A DNA stretch of 31,571 nucleotides from Schoenoplectus triqueter (Eukaryota > Streptophyta > Magnoliopsida > Poales > Cyperaceae), in contig CAXKVV010000092.1 of NCBI GenBank assembly GCA_964058805.1, forward strand, positions 1 to 31,571. Direction: 5' to 3'. The notes below the pieces were generated by a model. That model did not search any database. It had not been told where the DNA came from and saw only the letters and a list, made by a program, of their open reading frames with translations. Position numbers and translations under genes: made by a program. Shown one piece after another: positions 23,737 to 31,571 of this stretch. Position 1 is the first letter of the stretch, and the number at the start of each line of letters is the position of its first letter.

Positions 23737-24280
23737 ACTCAAGTTTATGAGCTGGCACAGTGTCTAAATTCATAACTTGAAAGATCAATTAAGATGAATA
23801 TATAGTTTCTGTCCATTTTCTGATAAACTAGCCTCAATGTCGAACTGGCTCGGTGCTTCATGTTTGACTTTGTGTGTCTAGATGGGTCGTGTCGCCCTCG
23901 AACTAAAGGACACACCTAGATTCATGGATTGACTCAGTGTTTCAGATTCATAATCTAGAAGATCAGTAAGGTGATCAAGTGAATCAAAATTCCCCACCTT
24001 CTGATATACCAACCTCAATGATTAAACTGGCAGAGCGCTTCAAGTTTAATTTTGTGTGTTTGGATAGGTTGTGCCGCCTTTGAAATAAAGAGCACACCTA
24101 GGTTAATGAATTGGCCCAGGGTTTCAGATTCATAATCTAGAAGATCAGTTAAGATGATTACACGGTTTTCCATCCATCCGCTGATAAACTAAGCCTTGAT
24201 GCTGAACTAATATAATATTTTATGTTCAACATCATACGCTTAGATGGGTACTTGCCACCCTCGAACTAAAAGGCATTAAG
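23737..24280. repeat. Tandem repeat, about 180-bp unit, three diverged copies
   Basis: Three copies can be aligned at 23752, 23929 and 24111 by the shared word ctgg/ttga-cag followed by ttcataa-ct-gaagatca. Units are 177 and 182 bp long. The second half of each carries a block ending in cctcgaactaaa-g or cctttgaaataaag. Copies are clearly diverged, so the array is old. The unit length resembles plant satellites, but only three copies exist, and they sit in the 3' part of insertion 4. Confidence 0.85.
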
Positions 24281-24658
24281 GTGTAGGCTACCTCATATAA
24301 GCCCGTATATCATAACTCCATGCACATATAGGGTTATGTGATAAACTTATGTGTGCATTCCTTTCCCGTACCTTTAATTTGCCATGACCACTTAATTAAT
24401 GCTTGACTATTATATTTATATTTCCCTTTCTGGATCCAGAGGTGCCTCGAGATTCGTAGCCTAGGGTAATTAACAATGGGGGCTTGCGCCCATTGGAATC
24501 TAAAAGACCCCGCAATCTCTAAAAAACCTTTAAATGTGCATTTCATATTCATATAAACACCTATAATGCACAATTAGAGAGATCTCCGTGTCCTTCTTCC
24601 GCAATCCTCACAAAATTCTTTTTTTCCGAGTGAGGAAGGCGCGAAAAAGGGTCGCACA

Positions 24659-25196
24659 GTTACCTTAAAGGTACTCATGAGAGAGGTATTTTTTCCCTTC
24701 AAATTTCTCTATGCAACTATCAGCCTATATTGATGCTGATTGGGCTGGCTGTCCAGACACACGAAGATCCACCACTGGGTGGTGTGTTTTCCTAGGAAAT
24801 GCTCTCATTTCATGGAAATGTAAGAAGCGAGATCGAGTCTCTAAATCTTCAACTAAAGCAGAGTATCGAGCTATGTCATCCGCATGTTCTGAAGTTGTTT
24901 GGCTACGAGGTCTTTTGGCTGAACTTGGGGTTAAGCAACAGACACCAACACCACTACTTGGCGACAACATGAGTGTTATTTACATATCGGTTAATCTGGT
25001 ATTTCACGAGCGAACTAAGCACATAGAAGTTGATTGTCACTATATTAGAGATATAGTTAATCGAAATCTCATATCACTTCCTCATGTGCCTTCTGATCTA
25101 CAAATTGCGGATATATTCACTAAAGCACTTGGTGGTACTCGACATGACTTTCTTGTCAGCAAATTGATGTTGGTTAACTCACAATCATCAATTTGA
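24659..25196 (+). pseudogene. copia RNase H, C-terminal end of pol
   Basis: RNase H removes the RNA strand during reverse transcription. After the gttac duplication, KGTHERGIF is readable, then one missing base in a T run near 24690 shifts the frame. From 24711 the domain is open to its stop: AYIDADWAGCPDTRRSTTG, SKSSTKAEYRAMSSACSEVVW, the substrate-binding EW-like LRGLLAELG stretch, ERTKHIEVDCHYIRD, and the terminal IADIFTKALGG. The catalytic Asp in DADWAG and the Glu in KAEYRA are present. The 161-residue frame runs to the TGA before the polypurine tract. The stretch is well kept compared with gag, but cannot be expressed from the disrupted element. Confidence 0.93.
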
Positions 25197-25201
25197 GGGG
25201 A
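25195..25201 (+). other. Polypurine tract
   Basis: GAGGGGA lies directly before the TG of the 3' LTR and just after the pol stop, the standard plus-strand primer position. Confidence 0.85.
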
Positions 25202-25431
25202 TGTCAATATTGTATATTTAAAGGGGCATGATTTGTTGATTAGCTCTAGAATATAATTTGCAATATGTAATTAAAGGGGCATGATTTGTTTCCTAGGTTA
25301 TAGGCTAAATTGTAGGAATCAAAATAAATATTTCAATGGTGATCTATAAAAGAGGAGTCTGGATCTCATGTTGAGAGACAAGTTATTCAAATATATTTTT
25401 TCTCAAAAATATATATTCTTGAATTTTGTCA
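25202..25431 (+). repeat. 3' LTR of the copia element
   Basis: Starts TGTCAATATTG and ends TTGAATTTTGTCA, pairing with 3721-3955. Near its start it carries two copies of aaggggcatgatttgtt (about 25221 and 25274), where the 5' LTR has one. Right flank ctgct (25432-25436) matches ctact at the left with one change. Confidence 0.92.
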
Positions 25432-25436
25432 CTGCT

Positions 25437-26319
25437 TTCCACTTTTCTTTCCAGGAACTAAGGCTTAAAATATTTTTCTTGCCAGGAACTAACCAGATGG
25501 AAAAAAATTAATTGATTTCTATCTTTTTCTTATCTATTTGAGTTACATTTTACTTGTTTCCTTACTAGATTCTACGTCTTTGACAAGTATCAGCTCTAGT
25601 ATCCACTAAATCACTATTATTGTGAAAATAATTGATTACTTCCCAAAAACTCATCATAATTTAAGGAGCTGTCGATATTAGATTGATAAGAGCGACAAAA
25701 GATAAAAGCAAAATGTACATATTGTCTCTCATAAAAGAAAGAACAAACCAGCATCACCCAAACAAAATTGACCCCATACCAGTAAAAACTGCCCCATGTA
25801 CAAGTAGCGGAATTCAGTACCATGTAAAGCCCAACAGTAGAACGCCCTCTCAGGCTCTCACACATGCACACACGCTAACTTGCTCTCCTTATATAATTCA
25901 CACTATTTTTACCAACTCAACCATCGGCTTCAATTTATCAATTTGGGATAGTTTTCTATATACCCTTATAAACTTGGAGAATTTCTTATTTAGAATTCTC
26001 GACAGAAGAAAGATTAATTTTCAGCATTCTCAAAAAAGACAAGCATAGAACACAACTTAATATTTCAATATTCATTCCTTTTACCCCTCACCAAATTAAT
26101 AAGCACGTTCTAGACTTCTAATAGTTTCAAAACACTTGATTACTCTTATAACGTTTTCTCAAATATACTTTCACAAGTTCAGCATATGACCATCTCTTAT
26201 ATTTGGTAGACTTCAAAAGATTCTCAGAACTAACATGAAAATCCCTGTTGGATTTAATTATCAGTACGCTCATTATGGAAAACCCGAATCTAAACCCAAC
26301 CCGTTATAAGATTGAATAG
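25437..26319. other. Intergenic DNA, no gene recognised
   Basis: Mixed AT-rich sequence to the right of the copia element. Open frames on both strands (around 25617-26048) overlap each other and have no domain. A short echo of ccaggaacta (about 25452 and 25491) is the only repeat seen. Confidence 0.6.
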
Positions 26320-26380
26320 ATGCACTGGAGAGGTGCATTGAACATGTGCACTGAAGAGGTGCATTGAGCAGATGCATTGG
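26320..26380. repeat. 13-bp tandem repeat, five copies
   Basis: Units read atgcactggagag, gtgcattgaacat, gtgcactgaagag, gtgcattgagcag, atgcattgg. The consensus is GTGCAYTGAAGAG. It resembles the 23-bp minisatellite at 27440-27711 in the core TGC-TGAACA, which lies on the other side of the PPR relic. Confidence 0.85.
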
Positions 26381-26620
26381 CTTATAGATATACACTAGTA
26401 TACTCTCTCTCACAGATCATCAGAAAACGAATATGTCACTATTATCAAAGAGAGAAAGAAAGAGAAAAGATACTCTGTTAAGACTTGAAGAATTTAGGTT
26501 GTGGAAAACGCAAGGCTTCTGGCTTCGGCTCGTGATTTCTTGTAGAACCAGTGATAGTGCTGTATTGGTCAGAACTGCTTCCGCACGAAGATTAACAGAG
26601 CAACTTATAAATTTTATCCG

Positions 26621-27385
26621 TTAAATATTACAATCCCCTTTACCAATAGCCTCAAATACCAATGGATCAGTGCGTATTACTGGTACACGGTTCGTACCCA
26701 TATTCTCTAGCGCAAAAGAGAGATTTCTTGCAAGTCTTCTCTCCAAATAAGCATCAACAAAACAACCGTATGTCACTAGGTCTGGATACACATTCTCATT
26801 TTTCATGTGGTCCCAATTCAGATGCAAATCCCAAAACATGCACATTTTTTAAAAAGCGGGAGTTCTGATATTGGATGTGTTCAAATCGGGTTTAAACCCA
26901 TTATCTAACATGTTCAAAAACTCCCTCTGGAGAGGCATCATCTTGAAATTGACAGCATATGACAATAAAAGATGGTTCCAGAGCAGATTGCCGGTGTTTA
27001 ATCGATGGAGACTCACATCCTTCACAAACTCCCCTAATTTGAAATATTTCCTGTCATGTATGTACTTAGAAGCCATAGCCCGTATTGTACCTTTTTCGAT
27101 CAAAAATCGAGATTTCATGAGCCTCTGGTATGCATATTCCATCTCAAGAATTGAACCGTGATGACTGTAGTACTTTACGAAAGTGTTTGCAGTAAAGGAA
27201 TCAATATTTAGACCTTTTGATGTCATTGTTTTAAGAGTCTGCTCCATCAACTCCAACAGGTCGGCTTTGCCGAAACATAAAACAGCCAAGGAATAGACAC
27301 TTCGAGAAATTTCATCATTAACAGGTTGCCATGAAGTGATATCATGAAGCAGCCTAGCACCCTCTCTCTCTATATATATGAACAT
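26621..27385 (-). pseudogene. PPR protein gene relic with one internal stop
   Basis: PPR proteins bind organellar RNA through helical 35-residue repeats. The minus-strand frame starting at 27385 shows PPR helix patterns, clearest in FTANTFVKYYSHHGSILEME with YAYQRLMKSR next, then WNHLLLSYAVNFKM, REFLNMLDNGFKPD and, after the break, PDLVTYGCFVDAYLERRLA. A TAA at 26849-26851 interrupts it, and the downstream 75-residue part to the stop at 26621 continues in the same frame. So a single base substitution, not a frameshift, splits the gene. The total, about 254 residues, is short for the family and starts directly after an in-frame TAG. The 5' part is therefore missing, or joined by an intron whose acceptor would be the ttag before 27385. 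Sequencing error at the stop is possible but less likely than decay. Confidence 0.75.
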
Positions 27386-27439
27386 CTAACACAATAATTT
27401 GTCAAATTTTGATACTTATGTATCCTTCAATTGCAAGAG

Positions 27440-27711
27440 AGGTGCTCTGAATACCACTCGAAAAGTACTTTGAACATCCCTTAACAGATGCCATGAGCAG
27501 ATCTCATAAGGTGCTATAAATACTCCTTAGAAGGTGGTTTGAACACCCTGAAAAGATGCTCTGAACAACTCTCTGAATGTGCTATGAACACCCCTCAAGA
27601 GGTAGTATAAACACTCCTGAAAATGTGCTCTGTAACACGCCTTAGAATGTTCTATGAGCATCCAGAAACAGGTGATATGGACATCCCCTGAAAAGATGCT
27701 ATGAACACAAG
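27440..27711. repeat. 23-bp minisatellite, about 12 diverged copies
   Basis: Units of 22-24 bp follow the consensus GTGCTATGAACACCCCTGAAAAG. Clear examples are at 27447 (ctctgaataccactcgaaaa), 27513 (ggtgctataaatactcctt), 27577 (gtgctatgaacacccctcaa) and 27695 (gatgctatgaacaca). No two copies are identical. It lies between the PPR relic and the proline-rich open frame upstream on the minus strand, where an intron or 5' flank of that gene would be. Confidence 0.88.
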
Positions 27712-27922
27712 GAGCCATTTGCGGCCGAGATGTTTCCTTGACCTGAAGTAGCGAAGTAGCACTGAGGTTAGGGTTGGGGTTGTTACTGGAGCTTGCTGAT
27801 GCTGCAGAGAGGTGGAGGCTGCGCCTAAGGGGAGGCCCTGGCGGCGGCGTTTGAAACGATTGAGGAAGAGAACCGACGGCGTTGCCTGAGTCTAGGTTAT
27901 TGGCATTTGCATCGTCGACCAT
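27527..27922 (-). pseudogene. Possible first exon of a lost minus-strand gene
   Basis: The frame starts MVDDANANNLDSGNAVG and has a PPPGPPLRRSLHL stretch, a Ser/Ala run and an Asn/Pro run, up to about LLQVKETSRPQMAP; the rest, below about 27715, is minisatellite translation. Upstream on the minus strand is a purine-rich leader, as expected for a plant 5' UTR (gagcgagggagcgagagag). A possible splice donor (CTTCAG followed by gtcaag) lies at about 27743. The codon use and leader suggest a real former N-terminus, perhaps with organelle-targeting character, and it may have belonged to the PPR gene downstream. I do not recognise the protein, and the link to the PPR relic is inference. Confidence 0.4.
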
Positions 27923-28099
27923 TGACGAAGAAGTCTTTGCTCTTTTGCCTCTTGATTCTTATCCTGAGATTGGCACCATCTCTCTCTCGCTCCCTCGCTC
28001 CCTAGCTTCACTTCATCTTACCATGTTTCGATCAGAACGGAGTGTTGCATCCTGCCGAAGATAGCCGGCGGGTTTTCTCGCGCAAAACCCAGTGCCCAA

Positions 28100-29654
28100 A
28101 GAGGAAAAGGGAAGGGAAACAATGGAACTCAACGATTCATTGACCAGGGCTTCGACAAGTTAGGACTTAAAAGAGGGGCCTTGATGCAAAATTGGATACT
28201 GAAGAAATTTAGGCTACATAGTACATGATGCAATAAAATGCTTTCCAATAATAAACACATTTGAATTACTGACGATAATAATAAAATTTATCACGTTCAC
28301 CAATAACTTATACACATGTTTAGTATAAAATAATGAATTACAAAAATCACAGAACAGAATCATACACTCAACAAAACTTAAAAATTTGTATTCTAATGAA
28401 AATATCATAATCTAACAACGATGTTATGCACTACAAAATTTTCTCTAACAAAAATTTGATGCTTTATTTTAAACAAATATTTTATGTAAACCACATAAAT
28501 TTTACTTACTATTACTATTTTGGTTTAATTTTTGCAAATACTTACAACATTCAAATAAATTTTCTATGTTGCATCACCAATCCATATAATTTTTTTTGTT
28601 ACATTAAATAATTGCTAGCACACCAACAAGAAATTTGAAACAATTAATGAAAATCAGCTTTCAATCAACAAATTGTACAGTAACCTTTTCTTTTTTTGAT
28701 TTTTTTATTTCGCTGGACACTTTGTCATCTTAATTTTCTTCTGAGGTTGTTGGTCACTTGTGCCGTCTTCAGTTTCCTGTGAATGCTATCTCAACGAGAG
28801 AAATGAAATGCTCAAATAACAAAGCTTTTAATCTCAAATAAATTGAGGTAAACTAGAAATGAAGCTCATTGGAAAGCATAAGATTAAATATTCCAAATAT
28901 CAATAATAATAATGAGGATGATAAAAAAAAAGAAGAAAGAAAATAATAATAAAAAATATATGATAATAATAATGGTGATGATAATATGATAATAATAATG
29001 ATAATATACTAATAATAATAATAATAATAATAATGATAAGAAATAGGCGTTTAGGGTTTGCTTTTAGCGGAGACAGGTCTTGAGGGATATAGAGAGAAGG
29101 GGTGCATGCTATTGACGTTCCCAAGGAACACACTAAAGACCATCAAGTAATTTATTCAGAAGTGTCAAAAATCTACCAAATGCGCAAACCACACAACAAT
29201 TGTTCGGGCAGTATACATATAAAGGAAGTAGAACTTTGGGCAACCATTAAAATAGTCGATTTTGCCATCGCATCATTAGACCTAGGGGCATACCCAGGGC
29301 ATCACATATTTTTCCATTTGAAACTAGCTTCCAGCACACCCCTACAAACCCCGCATCATAAGTCTTAAGTTGGATCTTTCAATGATGCATCCAGATAACT
29401 CCAAAACTTTTGATAAGCATTCATTAATCACCACTAGATAACAGATCAACAGAACAAGTTGGATATTTCAACAATAAATAATCAGGGAAGCTAATAACTG
29501 CACTGTCAATGTCATCATAGACAACCTCTCTCGAAAACGGGGCTGTTGCAATTCAGCTATAGAACTGAACACATAAGCCTTCATATCCTCTTAATATCAG
29601 TTCGTTAGTAAAAAACAATCCTGATTTGCAACCATGTACAGCAAAACCAAAACC
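28100..29654. other. Intergenic DNA between the relic genes and callose synthase
   Basis: No gene is recognisable. 28200-28700 is AT-rich. 28900-29040 is a degenerate AAT/GAT microsatellite tract giving isoleucine-rich false frames. The part just left of 29655 should contain the callose synthase 3' UTR. A minus-strand AATAAA (TTTATT on the + strand at 29151-29156) is a weak candidate poly(A) signal, rather far from the stop. An 88-codon open frame at 29102-29368 has no domain. Confidence 0.6.
28900..29040. repeat. Degenerate AAT/GAT trinucleotide tract
   Basis: Interrupted AAT, GAT and ATG units, with the cleanest AAT run at about 29008-29033. Confidence 0.85.
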
Positions 29655-29903
29655 TTAATCCTTGTTGTGGTTTGACTGGTCCTTCTTATGGCCACCAAGA
29701 ATTCGAGAAATCTGGAGACCTCTGCTGAAGGCCTGGTTGAAAAGCATCCGAGTCTGGAACTCCGACACGAAGGGGAACCATGCCAAGAAGGCAATGGGGG
29801 TGAATAACAAGAGACCCATTAATATTTCATATCCCCTCGCCAAGGCCTTGACTGAGCCCCATATTGAGGAGTGTCCGAGAATCGGTTTGCATGCTTGTGC
29901 AAT
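29655..29903 (-). CDS. Callose synthase, last exon with stop codon
   Basis: Last coding exon, 82 residues plus TAA at 29655-29657. It begins IAQACKPILGHS after a tcag acceptor and carries WGSVKALARGYEI, the last membrane helix (LMGLLLFTPIAFLAWFPF), the conserved FVSEFQTRMLFNQAFSRGLQ block and the tail ISRILGG followed by a short charged Lys/Asp/Asn end. This tail type is found in the CALS1-3 group of plant callose synthases. All family motifs expected here are intact. Confidence 0.95.
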   Translation of the reverse strand: MAQACKPILGHSSIWGSVKALARGYEILMGLLLFTPIAFLAWFPFVSEFQTRMLFNQAFSRGLQISRILGGHKKDQSNHNKD

Positions 29904-29999
29904 CTGACAGAGGAAGATAAATGTAGAATCTCAAAGATGGAAAAATAATAAGAATATAACAGTGATGAATGAAATCATCAACTTTGTGCATAATGATAC

Positions 30000-30185
30000 C
30001 TGAAGTATGCCCCATCCAGTAGGCAGGAAAGCAAGAATGCACACAAAGATATCTTGTAGGGTCATGTGTGGGATGGCTATCAAAATTATCAAAATCGAGA
30101 GAAATGTCAGGAATATCAACCCTTTAATCAGCCGAAACACTAGCTGGAACTCTGCACTGAATTTCCTCCTGCCAACTGACACAGT
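30000..30185 (-). CDS. Callose synthase, penultimate exon
   Basis: 62 codons in phase 0, bounded by a tccag acceptor and a gtatca donor. It starts TVSVGRRKFSAEFQLVFR and contains two hydrophobic helices (LIFLTFLSILIILIAIP and DIFVCILAFLPTGWGIL). It joins exon 29655-29903 through a 96-bp intron. Confidence 0.95.
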
Positions 30186-30301
30186 CTGGAAAACAAAACA
30201 ATGAAGTTAGACAAAACAGAAGAAAATGTTCAAAGATACAAACAGTATAATAAATAAAATCCAACCATGGAGACTGAATTATTAGAAAAGAAAAAACGCA
30301 C

Positions 30302-30352
30302 TTTCATGACCATGAGTATAACGAAGATGACCAGCCAAGATACGCAATAAAC
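30302..30352 (-). CDS. Callose synthase, 17-codon micro-exon
   Basis: 51 bp coding VYCVSWLVIFVILMVMK, one membrane helix, between a tgcag acceptor and a gtgcgt donor, phase 0 on both sides. It is too short to stand out as an open frame. It is required because the upstream exon ends KKTKSVL and the downstream one starts TVSVGRRK. Flanking introns are 93 and 116 bp. Confidence 0.93.
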
Positions 30353-30445
30353 CTGCAAGTTCCAACAACAATTTAATCAGCAAAAGCCAAGTAAAACTTT
30401 AGATGGTAATTAAAAAAAACGAATAAAATAAAAGATGAGAATTAC

Positions 30446-30972
30446 CAGCACGCTCTTGGTCTTCTTTGTGATGTTCAAGTGATAAACTAATCCATACTGG
30501 TAAATGAAAAATCGAAGTGAGAGCAATATTTCAACAACGGTGCCTCTTTTTCCAGAGTATTTCAAGTGCTCGTGCTCCTTTTCCCACCATGACTCCCAGC
30601 TATTCTCAGAAGGCACACCAATACCACCCCGATTACTGATCCACTTGTTCCAGTCTGCCCAGTCATCAACAATCTTCTGCCACTCAAACCCTGATGGGTT
30701 GAACAAAAATGGAGCAAAGAGCCAAGTGCCAACCATGAACCACATTGAAGCAGTTATGAAGAGGTATGGTATTGCACTTCGGTATGACTGCCCAAAAATC
30801 TCATACACCACAAGGAGAATCATGAGTTCAATTCCCTTGACAAAATGGCTACGTGAGTATAGGCGGTAATTCTCAGCAAATTTGGCATGAAACACCACAA
30901 ACCCACGGCCCGTTGCACGGTATTCAGCACCACCATGCAGAAGGGTTCGACCGTAGTAGTGAGTCTTTGTAC
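30446..30972 (-). CDS. Callose synthase, large exon in the C-terminal membrane region
   Basis: The enzyme (GT48 family, UDP-glucose 1,3-beta-glucan synthase) makes callose at the plasma membrane, for example at cell plates, plasmodesmata and wounds. This 527-bp exon begins with the last two bases of a Gly codon and codes TKTHYYGRTLLHGGAEYRAT, RGFVVFHAKFAENYRLYSRS, a membrane helix (ELMILLVVYEIFG), a second long one (YLFITASMWFMVGTWLFAPF), then NPSGFEWQKIVDDWADWNKW, the ENSWESWWEKEHEHLKYSG block and YQYGLVYHLNITKKTKSVL. These are signature blocks of plant callose synthases. The acceptor is ctcag and the donor gtaatt. No stop or frameshift is present. Confidence 0.97.
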
Positions 30973-31400
30973 CTGAGATGATTTGGAGACGGCTAAGGTG
31001 TGATAACAACCGCAACAAATTGCTTGTGAGCTAACATTTTTTTTTGGAGGATTGTGTATCCTTTGTACCACTGTAATCCAAGTTGGCATACCCTCCCAAC
31101 TGTAAAGATTCAGATTGTATGGTCCAGGTCAATCCTGATTACCTGACCATCCAATCTGTGACACATCAGGTTTAATATGGAACATGCAAGATGTAGTATA
31201 TGCAAGATGTTGTGTAGTGTGCCCTTTTTGCCATTAAGCTATATATTTAAGATGATGTAGTGCTGTCTTCCCGATTATGAAGAGTTGAAAACAGAAGACA
31301 TTATAATAGACGGGATTGCTCGAGTAATGTTGGTTGTATGATATGAAATAAGATAACATGAAACATGAATTGAAGGCCGAAACAAGCCCAACAATGATAC

Positions 31401-31571
31401 CTAGAGAGAAGGTGAAGAAGACAGAAGCAAGTTGAAGCTGCATGAGAATGAAGTCGCTGAGAGCTGTGCGAAAGCCACGCTCAAGGCCGATCTCCATCAT
31501 CATAGGGAGGGCCATGAGGAAGCCAAGCTGCACAAAGGACTGTGAGGCAAGTGCAACCTGAAGGGGTTCAT
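31401..31571 (-). CDS. Callose synthase, exon cut by the window edge
   Basis: Open from the right edge. It reads EPLQVALASQSFVQLGF, then LMALPMMMEIGLERGFRTAL, DFILMQLQLASVFFTFSLG, and ends with the first base of a Gly codon before the donor gtatca. This block closes the cytosolic GT48 domain and starts the C-terminal membrane bundle. Together the five exons give about 393 residues; the full protein of this family has roughly 1,900-2,000, so most of the gene lies to the right. The intron to the next exon is 428 bp (30973-31400). By its tail the gene is closest to the CALS1-3 type, but I cannot choose one member. Confidence 0.96.

Larger units (their letters stand above)
18832..24658 (+). mobile_element. 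Insertion 4: non-coding LTR-type element, probable solo LTR, 5827 bp
   Basis: It begins TGTTGACCTCTG and ends AAAAAGGGTCGCACA, flanked by perfect 5-bp repeats gttac (18827-18831 and 24659-24663). Excision rejoins the copia sequence between VHRIIRY and the KGTHERG block. No gag-pol, primer site or second terminal copy was found, so a very long solo LTR is the simplest reading; a composite or internally deleted element is possible. Contents in order: AT-rich start, unique mixed region with an open frame on each strand but no domain (19536-19935), TATA box (20412), TTA microsatellite (21446-21481), 74-bp spaced duplication (21564-21665), AT-dinucleotide run (22890-22918), a long TATGATATAAT-type low-complexity tract (22980-23736), a 180-bp tandem repeat (23737-24280), and a unique tail. 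Confidence 0.8.
3721..25431 (+). mobile_element. Ty1/copia LTR retrotransposon, inactive, split by four insertions
   Basis: All parts of a copia element occur on the + strand in the usual order: 5' LTR (3721-3955), primer binding site, gag with zinc knuckles, aspartic protease, GAG-pre-integrase, integrase, reverse transcriptase, RNase H, polypurine tract, 3' LTR (25202-25431). Flanks are ctact (3716-3720) and ctgct (25432-25436), a 5-bp target duplication with one change. Removing four insertions (4947, 4276, 2099 and 5827 bp) and their duplicated target sites leaves about 4.5 kb, a normal copia size. Stops, frameshifts and an integrase deletion make it non-functional. Short LTRs and size would suit an Ale-like lineage, but I cannot settle the lineage by eye. 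Confidence 0.93.

Noticed and set aside
24725..24970. Minus-strand 81-residue open frame
   Set aside because: It is the antisense shadow of the copia RNase H coding sequence.
26320..27711. CRISPR-like arrays
   Set aside because: The units abut with no unique spacers, and the sequence is plant nuclear DNA; these are minisatellites.
30504..30869. 121-residue + strand open frame over the callose synthase exon
   Set aside because: It is the antisense shadow of the large exon, which has strong family conservation on the minus strand.
1..31571. tRNA, rRNA or organelle-derived insertions
   Set aside because: None could be recognised by eye; the only tRNA-related sequence is the copia primer binding site.

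Overview
This window is nuclear DNA of a flowering plant, most likely a dicot. The basis is the last exons of a plant-type callose synthase (GT48) gene with GT-AG introns, Ty1/copia retrotransposon remains, hAT-type MITEs, a pentatricopeptide-repeat (PPR) gene relic, and long AT-rich intergenic DNA with many microsatellites. I cannot name the species. The only gene that looks functional is the callose synthase; everything else is transposon-derived or decayed.

Layout. 1-3715 is AT-rich intergenic DNA with one complete hAT-type MITE (1607-2025, perfect 8-bp target duplication) and a strong hairpin (3496-3526). 3721-25431 is one old Ty1/copia element: 5' LTR, initiator-tRNA-type primer site, gag, protease, integrase, reverse transcriptase, RNase H, polypurine tract and 3' LTR, all on the + strand. 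It is flanked by ctact/ctgct and inactivated by stops and frameshifts. It is only about 4.5 kb of its own sequence, spread over 21.7 kb because four other elements inserted into it.

The four insertions are 4837-9783, 11265-15540, 16429-18527 and 18832-24658. Each begins TG, ends CA and is flanked by a perfect 5-bp target duplication (agaat, catct, tgaag, gttac). None encodes a recognisable protein and none shows a second terminal repeat. The simplest reading is four solo LTRs, or LTR-derived non-autonomous units, of 2.1-5.8 kb. The first two belong to one diverged family sharing the TGTCACACCCC start, collinear anchors and a hairpin whose stem has changed in a compensated way. A second hAT MITE (14563-14896) sits inside the second insertion, giving three levels of nesting.

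25437-29650 holds a broken PPR gene on the minus strand (26621-27385, one internal stop), a 23-bp minisatellite (27440-27711), a related-looking 13-bp repeat (26320-26380), a possible first exon of a lost gene (27527-27922), and intergenic DNA with trinucleotide repeats.

29655-31571 carries the last five exons, minus strand, of a callose synthase; the 5' part of that gene lies beyond the right edge. The encoded segment is the C-terminal membrane region of the enzyme that makes 1,3-beta-glucan at the plasma membrane. Nothing in the sequence shows the genes here working together; the window is a transposon nest beside one conserved gene.
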